DNA of 64,000 bases from positions 1,426,001-1,490,000 of the forward strand of contig JAKSGN010000021.1 of NCBI GenBank assembly GCA_024180945.1, written 5' to 3'. Under the pieces are notes generated by a model that was not told where the DNA came from, did no database searches, and saw nothing but the letters and a program-made list of their open reading frames with translations. Below, piece after piece: positions 22,964 through 35,387 of the stretch (position 1 is the first letter of the stretch; each line of letters opens with the position of its first letter). Source of the DNA: Macrophomina tecta. Taxonomy: Eukaryota > Ascomycota > Dothideomycetes > Botryosphaeriales > Botryosphaeriaceae. The position numbers and the translations under genes are program-made.

Positions 22964-23796
22964 ATGCTTTCACGGCCTAGGAACATGAACATATCCGATC
23001 ACACTCAAGCGTCACATGAGAAGGCAGCCGATGGTCTTCAAATCGCTGCTTCGCATGACCGCGATGTGTACGAAGCACCACAAGCATATCATGAGGAGCC
23101 CAAGTATCCTGTTGATTGCAGCTGGCAGTCCGCTCCCCAGGCCATCACGTCCGACGAGAAAGAACTTACAGCCTCGCGCGACCAGGCGCAATCAAATGGG
23201 AAAAGAAGGACATGCGGATGCTCTCCCGTTACTTTCTACATCCTCGCCGGTCTCCTTGCTCTCGCCATTATCGGTGCCGCTGTGGGAGGCGGGGTCGGTG
23301 GCAGCCTTGCCGCGAGCCAAGGCGCAGCCACAACCGTAACAGTCACAGCTGCGCCCGCACCTCCCCGGTACGCGCGCACGCGTCTCCTCTTCACCATCGC
23401 CGTTTCTCGGCGTTCTTTTTTGCAGGCTAGGAAAGCTAACATAAGCCCAGCACATCCACACTCGCATCACCATCATCAACCTCCTCCACCTCCACCGACA
23501 CCAACTCCACACGCTCCTTCTACTTCGCCGTCTACGCGGACACCGACTTTACCGGCTTATCGCGGAACGTCACCGCCGAGGGCAACTACAGCCTGCCCTT
23601 CAGCGCGCAGAGCTATGTCTGGAACCAGCAGGACGCGGACTGTTGTGCCCTCTTCTGCCGCAACGGCCAGGACATCGGCTACCGCTGCAGCCAGGTCACC
23701 CACCAGAACAATATCACGGGCGGTGGCGTCGATAAGGTGGCCGTGCAGTGCAGCGGCGGCGATGCAAGCCCGCCGGGGACGTGGTGTGCGGAGTGA
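22964..23796 (+). CDS. Single-pass membrane protein with Cys-rich extracellular domain, one intron
   Basis: Proposed exons are 22964-23367 and 23451-23796 (249 aa). The intron of 83 bp has donor GTACGC, branch site GCTAAC at 23435-23440 and acceptor CCCAG; the nearer TGCAG at 23424 would put a stop in the exon-2 frame. The N-terminal 85 residues are polar and end in a basic stretch (K-R-R). A hydrophobic helix follows at about 88-108, then a Gly-rich stretch (G-G-G-V-G-G-S) and a Ser/Thr-rich stalk, and a C-terminal domain with six cysteines (including C-C and F-C), several N-x-S/T sites and an aromatic core. The predicted topology is N-inside. An in-frame ATG at 22985 is an alternative start. 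The function is unknown; the D-F-x-G and S-Y-x-W pattern is faintly like a beta/gamma-crystallin fold. It is the only convincing non-transposon gene in the window. Confidence 0.72.
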
Positions 23797-24626
23797 GGAT
23801 TGGGCTCTTCTTCCTTTTCCCTCCTTTTCGTTCTGAGGTTCGACTAGATTGGAATTTTTGGCAGAGAAGGTAGGTCAATTTGTGGAGTGTGCGAATGGCC
23901 TTGAATGTCGGCTTCTTTCATTCCCCCTTTTTCATTTTGTTATCGGTCTTCGATACCAATTTGATATCTTTTGAATTTCCCCCCCTTCTTCCCTCCCCAC
24001 CCAAAGCCAAAACTATTGCTTGTAATGAAATTCAGCAAAGATGTAGCCGACTTGATCTCAAATGGCCACTTTTCCTTGGTACGTGCAGTTCAATTAGCCT
24101 TTCCCTCTCCTCATCACCGTAGGCATTTGCAGGGGTCATACAATCCAATATGCTTGCCCATTATTCACCTTCAGCAGAGAAATTCCCTTTCAAATACATC
24201 TTTCAGAGCCGTTGTCGATCTCTCTCAATCCACTAGACTCACTCATTCCCGATACTCTCGCTTAGCTTTCATTCCTACTATAAGATAACTCTTAGCTTCC
24301 TTGTCGACGGCATCTTCCTTATTACACTTCATCCCTACCCCTCGTCGGCGGCCGATCCAGACCTCGTTCAGTTATTTAGAACAAGATAAGGTGTAACTGG
24401 TTTACCCAACTTGGCCAACGCGGCCGCCGACGTATAGAAGGTAGTGGTTTAGTCAAAGTAAAGACACACGGGTAACAAAGGACGCTTGGGACTATTAGTT
24501 AATAATAATATTTTAATAACCTCTATGTTGCCTCTTTAAAATCTTTTTGAAATATAATAATTAGTTAGTAGCATTAGTTATTAGCGCATCGTGGTTCTTT
24601 TTTCCCTTCAATAGATCTCTTTTGTA
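23797..24626. other. 3' flank of the membrane-protein gene, no further gene seen
   Basis: Ordinary composition with pyrimidine-rich runs (23915-24010, 24095-24120). Short plus-strand open frames lack codon structure and similarity. From about 24490 the RIP-type AT-rich composition returns. Confidence 0.4.
24343..24432. repeat. Short GC-rich inverted repeat
   Basis: CGTCGGCGGCCG at 24343-24354 and its exact complement CGGCCGCCGACG at 24421-24432, with 66 bases between. It could form a 12-bp stem or be a binding-site pair. The flanks do not match, so it is not a clear MITE. Confidence 0.5.
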
Positions 24627-24669
24627 AGTAGTAGTAGCAATAGTAATAGTAATAGTAGTAGTAGTAGTA
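24627..24669 (+). repeat. Trinucleotide microsatellite (GTA/AAT)n
   Basis: GTA repeats with an interrupted AATAGT middle, about 14 units. Confidence 0.85.
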
Positions 24670-25676
24670 TTTAAAGAAACATTAAGGTAAGAGATCTATC
24701 TTTTCTTATAGGTAATAATATCTAGTAGGGGCCTACTTTTAGGCCTAATACCCTTTTGTTTTCTAAGCTGCCTCTATAGCAGAGCAATTTAGGTATAGAA
24801 ATAAAAGAAAAAAGAATAGAAAAGAAAGAGAAAAGAAAAAGATACTAGATTTAGCTAGGGATTATTATATACTAGAAAAATTACTAAGCTTCTTAATACC
24901 TAAGCTATTTTCTCTACTATTATTTAACTATACTATTTATTAACCTACTACTATCTCTTATAGAAAGACTAGTAGTAAACTAACTTTCTCTTAGAGAAAA
25001 CCTTTATATAATTACTAGTAAGGTCTTTAGTAAGTATAATTCTATATTATTTTAGAGTCTTTTTAAAAAATATTTTTATTAATACTATCTTCTATAGGCG
25101 ACTAAAAAATACTTAACTATTTAAAAGCCTTAGTTATACTACTAATATCTAGGGCTATCTATTCTATAAAATCTATAGAGATAGATATTTATATAAATAT
25201 AGTTTATTTTTAACTATAGATAGTATACTAATACCTTTTTTAAAATAGAATAAGAAATAATATATATACTTTTAGTATATAATATAGTACTTTATATACT
25301 TATATTATAAAATATATACTACTAATTCTATTTCTAGTTTTTACTTATATTTATCTATTAATTTCTTATATATATCCTAGTAATCTCTTTAATTGTTAAT
25401 AAGTTAGATATTCTAAACTTAAATTAAACTCTAGAATATTTTAGAAAGAAGTAATTAATTAGAAATAAATTTTTATATTTTTATTTTAAAATACTTATCT
25501 AAATTTTTTATTAACTTTTTTTTAATTATTTTAACTCTTTTAATTTTAAAGAAGTTTTTAAATTTCTATATCTAGGTTAGTTATTTATATATTAATATAT
25601 TATAATAGAGATATTTAAGAAAAAAAATAATATTTATTAATAAAATAGATATATATTTTATTATATAAGTATATAA
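24670..25676. other. RIP-mutated DNA, unidentified
   Basis: Very AT-rich, TpA-dense sequence with stops in all frames. I could not read a protein family through it in either direction. It is probably old transposon sequence. Confidence 0.45.
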
Positions 25677-27297
25677 TATTATAAACCCTAGAGGATAAAA
25701 GCTTTATAACTTTATAGATAAAAAGCTTATATAAGAAAAGATACTATAGGGGCTAAAAATCCTTATAAATAATAGAGCTATATAATTAGTATATCTATAT
25801 AGAAAAACTAGCCTTAAAAAATAGCGTATATAGCTCTAGATTAGGTAGTAATAGAAGTTAATATAAAAGTAATATCTATATAGTATAGTAACTATCTAAA
25901 AGAATAGTAGAATTAATTTTTTATAAAAAAAAGATATCTATAAAAAAAGTATAGATTAAAAAACTAACTTTAAATATAAGAAATATATAAGAAAATAGTA
26001 AATATATTATTTATTTATTAAAATAAAAGTTAGGTTTTAGAAAATAAGTCTTAGTATCTAAGTTATATATAATCTACTTAGATTATAGTAATTTAAAATA
26101 TCTAATCTAATACTATTAATCTAGCTACTTTAATCTAGCTAAATTAATCTAGATTATTATAACTTTTTTATAGTATATAAATATACTTATTAGATAGTAT
26201 CTTAATCTTTATAGTTAACTTAAGATTTTAATAGACTTATTAAAGATAGTAGAATCTAATATATATTATATATCTTCTATTTTTTAAAGTATAATCTATG
26301 CTAAGAATTTTTTACTTTAAAAAGTTAAAGTTTTTTTAAAATATAGAGTTATTTTTTCTTTATCTTCTCTAGCTAGTATTATAATATTAGCTCTAAAAGA
26401 CTTATATTTAACTATTTAGTTTAAATAAAAGCGAGTCTTAACTATACTAAAAAAGTATATTTACATAGTATAGTAAAACTTAAAAAAAAGAGAAAAAAAA
26501 TATAAAAAACTTAAAATATAAATAAAATAAACAAATTTTTAGGCTAAAGATTCTTAAAAAGAGAAATAGTATTATAAATTCTAAAGAATAAGAGCTTTAT
26601 AACCCTATAAATAAAAAGTCTATATAAGAAAAAATACTATAAAAGCTAAAAATTCTTATAAATAGTAGAGCTATATAGTTAGTATACTTATATAAAAAAA
26701 CTAGCCTTAAGAAAAGATAATATATATAGCCCTAGACTAGATAATAATAGAAGTCTATATAAGAGTAATACTTATATAATATAGTAACTATTTAAAAGAA
26801 TAGTAAAACTAAGCTTTTATAAAAAAAATATTTATAAAAACTTTAAATTAAAAAACTAACTTTAGATATAAAAAATAAATAAAAGAATAGTAAATATACT
26901 ATTTACTTATTAAAGTAGAAATTAAGTTTTAAAAAATAAGCCTTAGTATATAAGTTATATAGAATCTACTTAGGTTATAGTAATCTAAGATATTTAATTT
27001 AATACTATTAATCTAGCTACATTAATCTAGCTATATTAATCTAGATTATTATAACTTTTCTATAGTATATAAGTATACTTATTAGATAGTATCTTAATTT
27101 TTATAGTTAACTTTAAGATTCTAATATAAACTTATTAGAGGTAATAATACCTAATATATATTATATATTAATTTATTATATTATTATAATTTATTATTTT
27201 AATTTTTTTATTTTTCTTTTATTCTTTAAAATAAATCTTACTACTATCTAATCCTACTAGATAACTTTAAAGTCTAGCGAAAGAGGCTACTATTATA
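25677..27297 (+). mobile_element. Internally deleted chromovirus-1-like element, RIP-mutated
   Basis: A 5' LTR of about 590 bp that lacks its last part (25677-26263), a residual internal piece including a polypurine tract (about 26548-26569), and a 728-bp 3' LTR (26570-27297, starting TATTATAAATT and ending TATTATA). The whole unit is flanked by TATAA on both sides (25672-25676 and 27298-27302). Gag and pol are missing, so it was lost by deletion or inserted as a short non-autonomous form. Confidence 0.65.
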
Positions 27298-28387
27298 TAT
27301 AAAGTATTATATTATATACTAAGAGTATATATATTATATTATTTTATTTAAGGTATTAAATATCTATAAATTATTTTTTATACTAGTATATTTTTATACT
27401 TCTAGATTATTTACTTTAGATAGTTAAAAAAAAGAAGCTTTAAACTTTTTTAAGAATAGTCTAGTAGCTTTTTTAGCTATTTTATCTATAAGCTTACTTT
27501 TTAGTACTTTTATATAGCTAGGAATCTAGTAAAAGATAACTCTTTTTTTTATAATATACTTAGTAGTTCTATAAGATCTTTTTTAGTATTAGACTTTTCT
27601 TCAGTAGAAAGTCTTAGATAAGCTTAATAGCTTATTAAAAATTAGTAAAAATTCTACCTACTCTTAGGTTTAAAGCTACTACTATTTATAATTATAAATT
27701 ATATATACTCTAGGAGTAACTATATATATAAATTTTAAATATTATTTATTAAATTATCTTTATCTTACTATTTTAGATTAGTATTTATTTCTTATTACTT
27801 TTTTACTATTTTTTATCTTTATAAGCTTTAGATAATAGTATTTACCTTTACTCTTTTTAGTTATTTAAATATTTATATTAGATTTAGTAGTAATACTATT
27901 AATTAAGAATAAATAGTATAAGAACTAAAAGATATACTTAAAAAAATTTTCTTATTTATACTCTTTTATAACTAAGCTAAAGTTTAATATATATATATAT
28001 AATATTCTAATATATTTTCTTTATATAGTAGTAAAGCTAGTATATAATAAGATAATAGCTATAAGTAAAAAAAATAACTATATATATAACTAAGAATTAA
28101 ACTTATAAACTTAAGATTAAAAAGATAGTAAATAGGTTTTATTAACTAAAATATAGTATATCTAACTAAGCCTAATAGTCTTTAGATTATTAAACTATAT
28201 AGATAACTAGATTATTAACTCTAAGAGAATATAAAGTAATAACTAATAAGTAGCTAATAATTTAGCTAAGTAGGTTAATATAGACTATATATATCTAAAT
28301 TAAAAAAGTAAAAAATATATAATATTAAATAAAAAAATAAAAGAAACTTAATTATTTTATTTAATAACTAGTATAAGTTTTAATTAG
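27298..28387 (-). pseudogene. LINE (non-LTR) remnant with RNase H trace, RIP-mutated
   Basis: On the minus strand around 27440-27560 one frame reads as the C-terminal RNase H motif of fungal LINE pol proteins (Trp/stop-Ile-Pro-Ser, then a Leu-rich segment and D-K-I-A-K-K-A). The rest is too damaged to assign. The nested LTR cluster begins at 28388 and interrupts it; sequence resumes after 31316. Confidence 0.4.
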
Positions 28388-28543
28388 TATAATAATAGTC
28401 TTTTTTACTAAACTTTAGAGTTATCTAGTAGGATTAGATAGCGGTAAGATTTATCTTAAAAAATAAAAAAAGAATAAAGAATTAAAATAATAGATAGTAA
28501 TTATATAATAGAGAAATATATAGTATATATTAAACTTATTATC

Positions 28544-30072
28544 TATTATAAATCCTAGAGAAATAAGGGCCTTATAACCCTATAAATAGAAAGCCTACAC
28601 GGGAAAAGGCACCGCAGGAGCTAAGAACCTATAAGAATAGTAGAGCCACAACGTCGGCGCACCTATACGGGAAAAATAGCATTAAGAAAGAACGGCGTAT
28701 ACGGGCCTAGATAAGGTAGTAGCGGAAGCCTATATAGAAACAACGCCTATACGGTATAGTAAGACCACGGGAACACCGACTAGGTCGAACTCCCATAGGG
28801 GAAGAATATTCCTAAGAAAAGAATTATAAATCCTGGAAACTAGCTTTAGGCTAAGAGAAATAAATAGGAGAAAGTTAAATAACTTATATAATCTAAGAAA
28901 CGATAGTCTAGCGGTATAATACTTTCTTAACCGATATAGAAGTCGAATTCTAGAAAATAGGCTTTAGCACCTAAGTTACGTAGGACCTATAGGGCCCACC
29001 TAGATTAATCTAATCTAAGATTAATAATCTAATACCTTTTAATCTAGCTACTTTAATCTAGCTATATCGATCTAGATTACTATAACTTTTCTATAGTATA
29101 TAGATATACTTTTTAGATAGTACTTTAATCTTCGTAGTTAACTTAAAGTTCTAATATAACCCTATTAGAAGTAATAAGCCTAATATAACGGCGGCCTCTT
29201 CCGCTAGGCTTTAGAGTTACCTAGTAGGGTTAAGTAGCAGTAAGGTTTACCTTAAAGAATAAGAGAAGGGGAAAGAATTAGAATAATAGATAGCAGTTAC
29301 GTAATAAATTAGTACGCGGTACGCGTTAGGCTTATTATCTCTAATAAGTCTATATTAAAATCTTAAGTTAACCACGAAGGTTAAAGTACTATCTAAGGAG
29401 TGTATCTATATATTATAGAAAATGTGTAGTAATCTATAGATAGTAGTAGATAGTTGGTATCCTTAGTTATCTAAGTATTATAGAGAATAGTCGTAATCCT
29501 TCGTTATCTAGTAGGCCCGGTGGGTCCTACGTAACTTAGGCGCTAAGGCCTATTTTCCGGAACCCGACTTCTGCCCTAATAAGCGGACGATATATTTAAT
29601 ATTCTCTTATTCGTCCCTTGTGTCCGAAGTCGGTTTTCTAGATCTATACTCTTTTTCTATAGGTGTCTTTCCCCTGCGGGAACTTAGTTCTGCTATTCTT
29701 TCGAGTAGTCGCTATACTGCGCGGGCGTTGTTCCCGTGCGGGCTTCTATTACTACCTAGCTTAGGGCTATACGCGCCGTCTTTTCTTAAGGCTAGGTTTC
29801 CTATGCGGATATTCTGGCCGTGCGGCTCTATTACCCGTAAGGGTTTTTAGTCCCTATAGTGCCTTTTCCCGTGCGGGCTTTCTATCCGTGGGGTTATAAA
29901 GCCCTTGTCCTCTGGGGTTCGTAACACCTAACGTATACCGCGTACTAATATATTATATAATTACTAGTATTATTCTAATTTTTTATCCTTCTCTTATTCT
30001 TTAAGGTAAACCCTTTAGCTACCTAATCCTACTAGGCGATTCTAAAGCCTAGTAGAAGAGGCCGCTATTATA
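28544..30072 (+). repeat. Second-level solo LTR (chromovirus-1 family) inside the nest
   Basis: The pieces 28544-29183 and 29927-30072 join into one LTR in the opposite orientation to its host LTR. The target duplication TTATC lies at 28539-28543 and 30073-30077 (TTACC in the undamaged LTR). Confidence 0.78.
29184..29926 (-). repeat. Innermost solo LTR (chromovirus-1 family)
   Basis: 743 bp, exactly the length of the intact LTRs, and less RIP-mutated than its hosts. The target duplication is CCTAA (29179-29183 and 29927-29931). The open frame at 29620-29850 is not a gene. Confidence 0.85.
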
Positions 30073-30571
30073 TTATCTCTAATAAGTCTATATTAGAATC
30101 TTAAGTAAACTATAAAAGTTAAAGTACTACCTAAGAAGTATATCTATATACTATAGAAAGGTTATAGTAATCTAGATTAATATAGCTAGATTAAAGTAGC
30201 TAGATTAATAGTATTAGATTATTACTATTAGATTAGATTAATCTAGGTAGGCTCTATAGGTTTTATATAACTTAGATACTAAGATTTATTTTCTAGAATC
30301 CGACTTTTATATTAGTTAAGAAAATATTATACCCCTAGACTATTATTTCTTAGACTATATAAGTTATTTAACTTTCTTCTATTTATTTCTCTTAGTCTAA
30401 AGTTAGTTTTTAGAATTTATAATTTTTTTTTTATAGATGTTCTTTTCTTATAAAAGTTTTATCTAGTTAGTATTTCTATAGTCTTACTATATCGCGGGAG
30501 TATTACTTTTATATTAGTTTCTATTACTATTTTATTTAGAATTATATATACTATTCTTTCTTATAGCTAGT

Positions 30572-31181
30572 TGTAAAGCGCTAAGGCTTAGGTAGAGGAT
30601 TACTAAGCTATATTATAAATAATAAAGCCTAGTAAGTAGTTAGAAGAAGATAATTTTCTAATAGAAAAGTAGATAAAAGATTTAATAAAAAAAATAAGAG
30701 AAAAGATAAAAGATAGAATAAAGCTTTTATTAGCTTATATCTTATTTATTAGTATTATATATTTTAAAGAACGAAACTATAGTACTATCTAGAGGTCTTT
30801 TTATATAGATATTTCTTATATAATTAGATTCTTCTAGATATACCGTATTAGAAATCTAACAAAGATAATTTATAAGAAATAAGATTCTAGCCCTAATCCT
30901 TATTTATTTTATATAATTTTTATATTATAGTATTTGGAAATAATTAAACTTTTATAATATATAAAAGGAATTTTAGTAGGGGCTATACCCATTTAGTTAT
31001 TAGTTAGTAAAGTAGAATAGTAAATTTTATTACCTTAGTTTACTATTTTAGTTTACTACCGTAGTTTACTACTACTATAACTCTAAGATATATTCGTTAT
31101 ATACCTTAGGTAGTATTCTAATACCTAAGGTAAGATATTAATAAGCTACGCTTATATAAGCTTACTTATTAATATTTAATA
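30572..31181 (+). repeat. Solo LTR of an unrelated family inside the nest
   Basis: 610 bp from TGTAAAGCGC to TTTAATA (probably from ...ACA). The target duplication is CTAGT (30567-30571 and 31182-31186). It includes an 11-bp inverted repeat, TACCTTAGGTA (31102-31112) with TACCTAAGGTA (31122-31132), and several TAGTTTACTA units. The superfamily was not determined; orientation is arbitrary. Confidence 0.65.
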
Positions 31182-31316
31182 CTAGTTTTCCTATATAGGC
31201 ACGCTAGTAGTATAGCTCTACTATTTTTAGGTATTTTCGGCCTCTATAATATCTTTTTCTGTATAGGTTTTCTATTTATAGGGTTATAAAGCCCTTATTC
31301 TCTAGGGTTCGTAATA

Positions 31317-31587
31317 ATTAGTTAATAAATATCTAGTATATCTATTTTAGTAGTATCTTTATAAGTTTATCTATTATTATATTAGCTATATATATTTATT
31401 AAAAATAAATATTATCTACTAATATTTCTTATCTAAGCTAGTAATAATAAATATTAATATAGTATAGCTTTATTATTAGTTTTTTAATATTTTTCTTTAT
31501 AAGCTATAGTATTATTTAGTTATTATATTAAATCTATATAAAATAGCCTAGATTAAACTATAGTTAGTTAAAGAATTATTTCTACTA
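31317..31587. other. RIP-mutated DNA, continuation of the LINE-like host
   Basis: AT-rich with no readable motif. By position it should continue the sequence interrupted at 28387. Confidence 0.35.
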
Positions 31588-32074
31588 TATAATAAATAGC
31601 TCTTTATCTCTAAGAATCTAAATACTAAAGAGAGAAAAAATCTATTAAAAAATTTTCTTAAATAGATATAAAAAGAAAGTAAGAGTAAGTTAAATATATA
31701 ATAAGACTAAATACTATATATAAAAACTATATTACTAATAGAGTTTAAATTCTATTATTAAAGTTAACTATAAAGATTAAAGCTATTTTAAAAGTATAGT
31801 TTATATATATATAGAAAAGTATTTATAATTTAGTTTCTAATCTATTTACTCTATCCTTTAAAAAGATAGTAATTTTAAGAGTAGATAGAGTAGTTATTCT
31901 ACTTTAGATATTTTATAGTATTTTAGTCTAAATATTTTTAGAATAGTAAGAGTACTATCTTAGTATTATATATTTTATATAAATATATATAAAATCTTTT
32001 TATACTATATTTAAGCTTTCTACTTACTATTTTATTCTATTATTTTCTAATTCTATAGAGGCTATACTATAATA
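31588..32074 (-). repeat. Solo LTR, chromovirus-2b type, RIP-mutated
   Basis: 487 bp, collinear with the intact 442-bp LTR (58420-58861) and with the 2b LTR starting at 7427. The ends are TATAATAA and ACTATAATA. A target duplication TACTA lies on both sides (31583-31587 and 32075-32079). Confidence 0.78.
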
Positions 32075-35000
32075 TACTAAAAGTACTACTTAGCTATTTT
32101 AAATAAGATAAAAAGTTTAGCTTTAGTAGTTAATATAGTAATAGTTAGTTATTTAGTAGTTTTTTTAATCTACTAAATCTTTAAATAGTATAATAAGTAA
32201 GTCTTAGTAGCTTTTACTTATTTTTTAATTATTTATATATATTATATTACTACTAATTATAAAGATACTTTATTTATTCTAATAGATAGATTTATTAAAG
32301 TATAAAATAAGTTTTTTTATTCTTTTATGATATTTAAGGAGTCTCTATACTAATATAAAATAATATTAGAATAAATTAATTATATATACTAAAAAAGCTA
32401 GTATAATAAAGATAATATTTACTAATAGTATATAGTCCTATAAGTCTTAAAATAGAAACTAGTTTATAAAAACTAATAATAGAAAATCGAATTATTCTTC
32501 TACTAATAAGTAGCGCTGGCTATAGATATTTATACTATAGCCGAGGTAAGCTTAACTAAATTAGGTATTAAGGCATTAATTAGCTAACGATTAGGCTTAT
32601 ATTTTATTATACCCTCTAGACTACTCGGTCGCTAATTAAATAAATAAATAGATAAAATAATTTTATAATAATCTTTAATCTAACTTAACTAGTCTAATCT
32701 ATTAAATAAAATATTAAAACTTTAACTTTAATAGTAGCTTAATTAATCCGTCTACGATTATATTATTACTAGAAATATAGTTTAATTTAATTATCTTCTT
32801 CTTAACTTAATAATGAATAAAGTAATAGTAAACTTTAATATATTTAATACATAAATAATCTTAGCGAGTTAGCTTAGTAAGTAAGATTACTAATTAATTA
32901 TCTTCGAATAATTAAATAGAATCTAGATTAGATTAAGAGTAGTCTAGTTTAGTAAGTAGTTTCTTAATCTAGAGACCCTTCTTAGTAGCTAATATAAGTA
33001 CGATATACTCTACCTTTATTAACGAGGTTATAATAGTTATTTACTTTATTAACTTATAGAATATAAGTCCTCTAGTAGTAAGAAATACGTATCTTTATAT
33101 ACTATAGCGGTCCTCGTGATTATCTATATATACTAAATTATAGTAGCCCTAAAGATTAAGTAATTCTTTATCTTAAATACTAAACTTAATTTCTAAAGCT
33201 AGTATTTTCTTAAGGTATCTAAGAATCCTCTTAGTATATTCTAAATAACGCTTTATTAGGTTATATATAAACTAATAGAGCTTATAAGTTAAGTAGGTAA
33301 TATTAGCCCTAGTTATATTTACTAAGTATCTAAGAGATCCGATAATAGACTAGTATTTATTAATAAGGTTTATTAATACTAATTCTTTAGTTTAAGGTTT
33401 AAGATTTACTCTAAAAATATTTATTAGAGTAGTAATAGGCTTATAGTCTTCTATATAGTATTAATAAAGAATTTTATTAATATATAACTTCTATAAGATC
33501 TATATTATTTTAGTTATTTAGTCTCTTATAATCTTTATTCTAAGGTAATAGCTAATTAGGCTAAGATCTTTAATATTATACTTTTAATTAATTTCTTTCT
33601 TTATTTAATTAACAATTTTCTATTTCTTATAGATAAAGATTAAATTATTTATATAAACTAAAATAATTCCCTTATACTATTTATATTAAAAAATATAGGG
33701 ATTAGAGTTAAGTAGTTTATAGCTAATTAAGATAAGATATTCTCTAATCTCTTCTTACTAGATTTAGAATGCCTATTTAAGTCTATATAGGGCCTTCTAA
33801 AGATATATAACTATATATTTCTAATTATATTTAAATCCTAGTAGAAGCGATATATAAATATTATCTTTATTAATTCTTCTATTAATAAAAGCTAATATAA
33901 TATCTACTTAGTTATATTTAAGGTCGTAGATAGTAATTAGTACTATAATAATCTTAAAAGAAGTAGGCCTTATAACTAAGGTAAATATTTTAAGATAATT
34001 AAATCTAGGCTATTATTTATCTCCTCGAATATATAGTCTTAATTTATACGATATAAGATTTCTATTAAAATCTACCTTATACTTAAAGATCTAAGTATAA
34101 AGTAAGATCTTTATAAATTTTAGTATATTAAGTACTTTCTACATTCTATTCTTAGTATACTAGGCGATTTTATTATATATATCCTAGAGCTACTAATTTT
34201 TAAGCGGATATTTTATAGCTTCTTTCTAATTTCTTAGTTTAGATAGTAGTTTAGAAATTTTATATAGATATTAGAGTCCGGCTATAAAAGAGTAGGCTAG
34301 AATAGATAGTACTATAAAGATTATTAGTATTAGTTCCCTTCTATCTCTTTAGGATTTAATAAGTCGTTAATTATATTTATTTTTTTTAGTTTAGAAACAT
34401 TCTCGTATAGACCTTTAAGGTTCTAGTTCTAAATTATTATCTAACTTTAATAGAGATTCTTTATATTTGCTTTTTTAGTTTAATTATTATTACTAATCTT
34501 ATTCTTTATCTAATTAAGTATATTATTCTAGGGTATCTTCGAAGAATAGTAATTCTAAATCTAGTTCTTATATTCTAAGTAATAGGATTTACGGTTTAAT
34601 CTTAAAAGTTTATTTTACTATTTCTTAGAGTTAATCTTAGTTAACTTACTTTAGTTAACTAGTCTTAATAGCCTTTAATTTCTTTTATAGAGATAGAATA
34701 TTTAGCGGTATATTACCCTCTAAATCTAAGGATAGTAAGAAATATTTACTAAGTTTATCTTACTTATTAAGGGTTTTATCGGGGTCTAGGATTAGAAGAT
34801 CGACCTCGGCTTTCTTAAATATAATATAGGAGCTTCGGATAACTATATATTTTACTAAAAGATAAATTTAGTAAATTAAGTCTTCTTTATATCTAATAAG
34901 TTTTCCTTTCTAAGCTCTAAGTTAAAACTTATTTACTACTATTCTATATTAATAAGGAATATAAACGTAGATAGTATATCTAAAGATTTTCTACTTTAAT

Positions 35001-35387
35001 AAATTAGATAGAATTAGTAAAAGGTTTAATTTCTCTAAGATTACTTAGAATAGGGTTCTATTATTTTTATTAATCTATATTAGAGTTTAATTAATAATTT
35101 TAATTACGGTATTAAGTATTTTAGGCTAGAGTTCTATAGGTAGGTTTACTTCTTATAATATTACTTAAATTTAGACTTCTATAATATAATTCGATTTCTT
35201 AGATTTACTATTTTACTCTAGTATATAGAGAGTTAATAGTTTTAATTTAATTTTTTATTTCTTATAGTAGGCTTTAAGCTATATAATAGTAAATTTAGTT
35301 TTAGTATTAATATATAGCCTTCTTAGATACTAGCTAGTTTAGGTTTTTTATATTTCTAAATATTTAGTAAGAGTATTAAATATCTAG
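32075..35387 (-). pseudogene. Ty1/Copia retrotransposon pol remnant, RIP-mutated
   Basis: On the minus strand the C-terminal Copia RNase H pattern (T-K-H-I ... Y-H-F-I, then the D-G-L-T-K trace) is readable around 32740-32860 with TAT/TAC at former Cys/His codons. An RT trace with the V-Y-V-D-D type motif lies near 33640-33720, and integrase-like sequence near 35000-35380. About 32520-32740 may hold the 3' end of the element. The first 450 bases are unassigned. No LTR pair was identified. Confidence 0.55.

Larger units (their letters stand above)
28388..31316 (-). repeat. Outermost solo LTR of a three-level LTR nest (chromovirus-1 family)
   Basis: The pieces 28388-28543, 30073-30571 and 31182-31316 together make one RIP-mutated LTR of the 743-bp family. 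Flanks on both sides are ATTAG (28383-28387 and 31317-31321). It contains two separate insertions, described below. Confidence 0.75.

Noticed and set aside
23016..23512. Other frames over the membrane-protein gene on both strands, and the single uninterrupted frame to 23836.
   Set aside because: The spliced model gives a transmembrane helix followed by a Cys-rich, glycosylated domain. The unspliced frame turns into low-complexity Thr/Pro/Ser sequence after 23368.
23880..24288. Plus-strand open frames downstream of the membrane-protein gene.
   Set aside because: Pyrimidine-rich, Ser/Phe/Pro low-complexity translations that look like UTR or intergenic DNA.
24343..24432. The GC-rich inverted repeat as a miniature transposon.
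   Set aside because: Only the 12-bp arms match, no target duplication is visible and no second copy occurs in the window.
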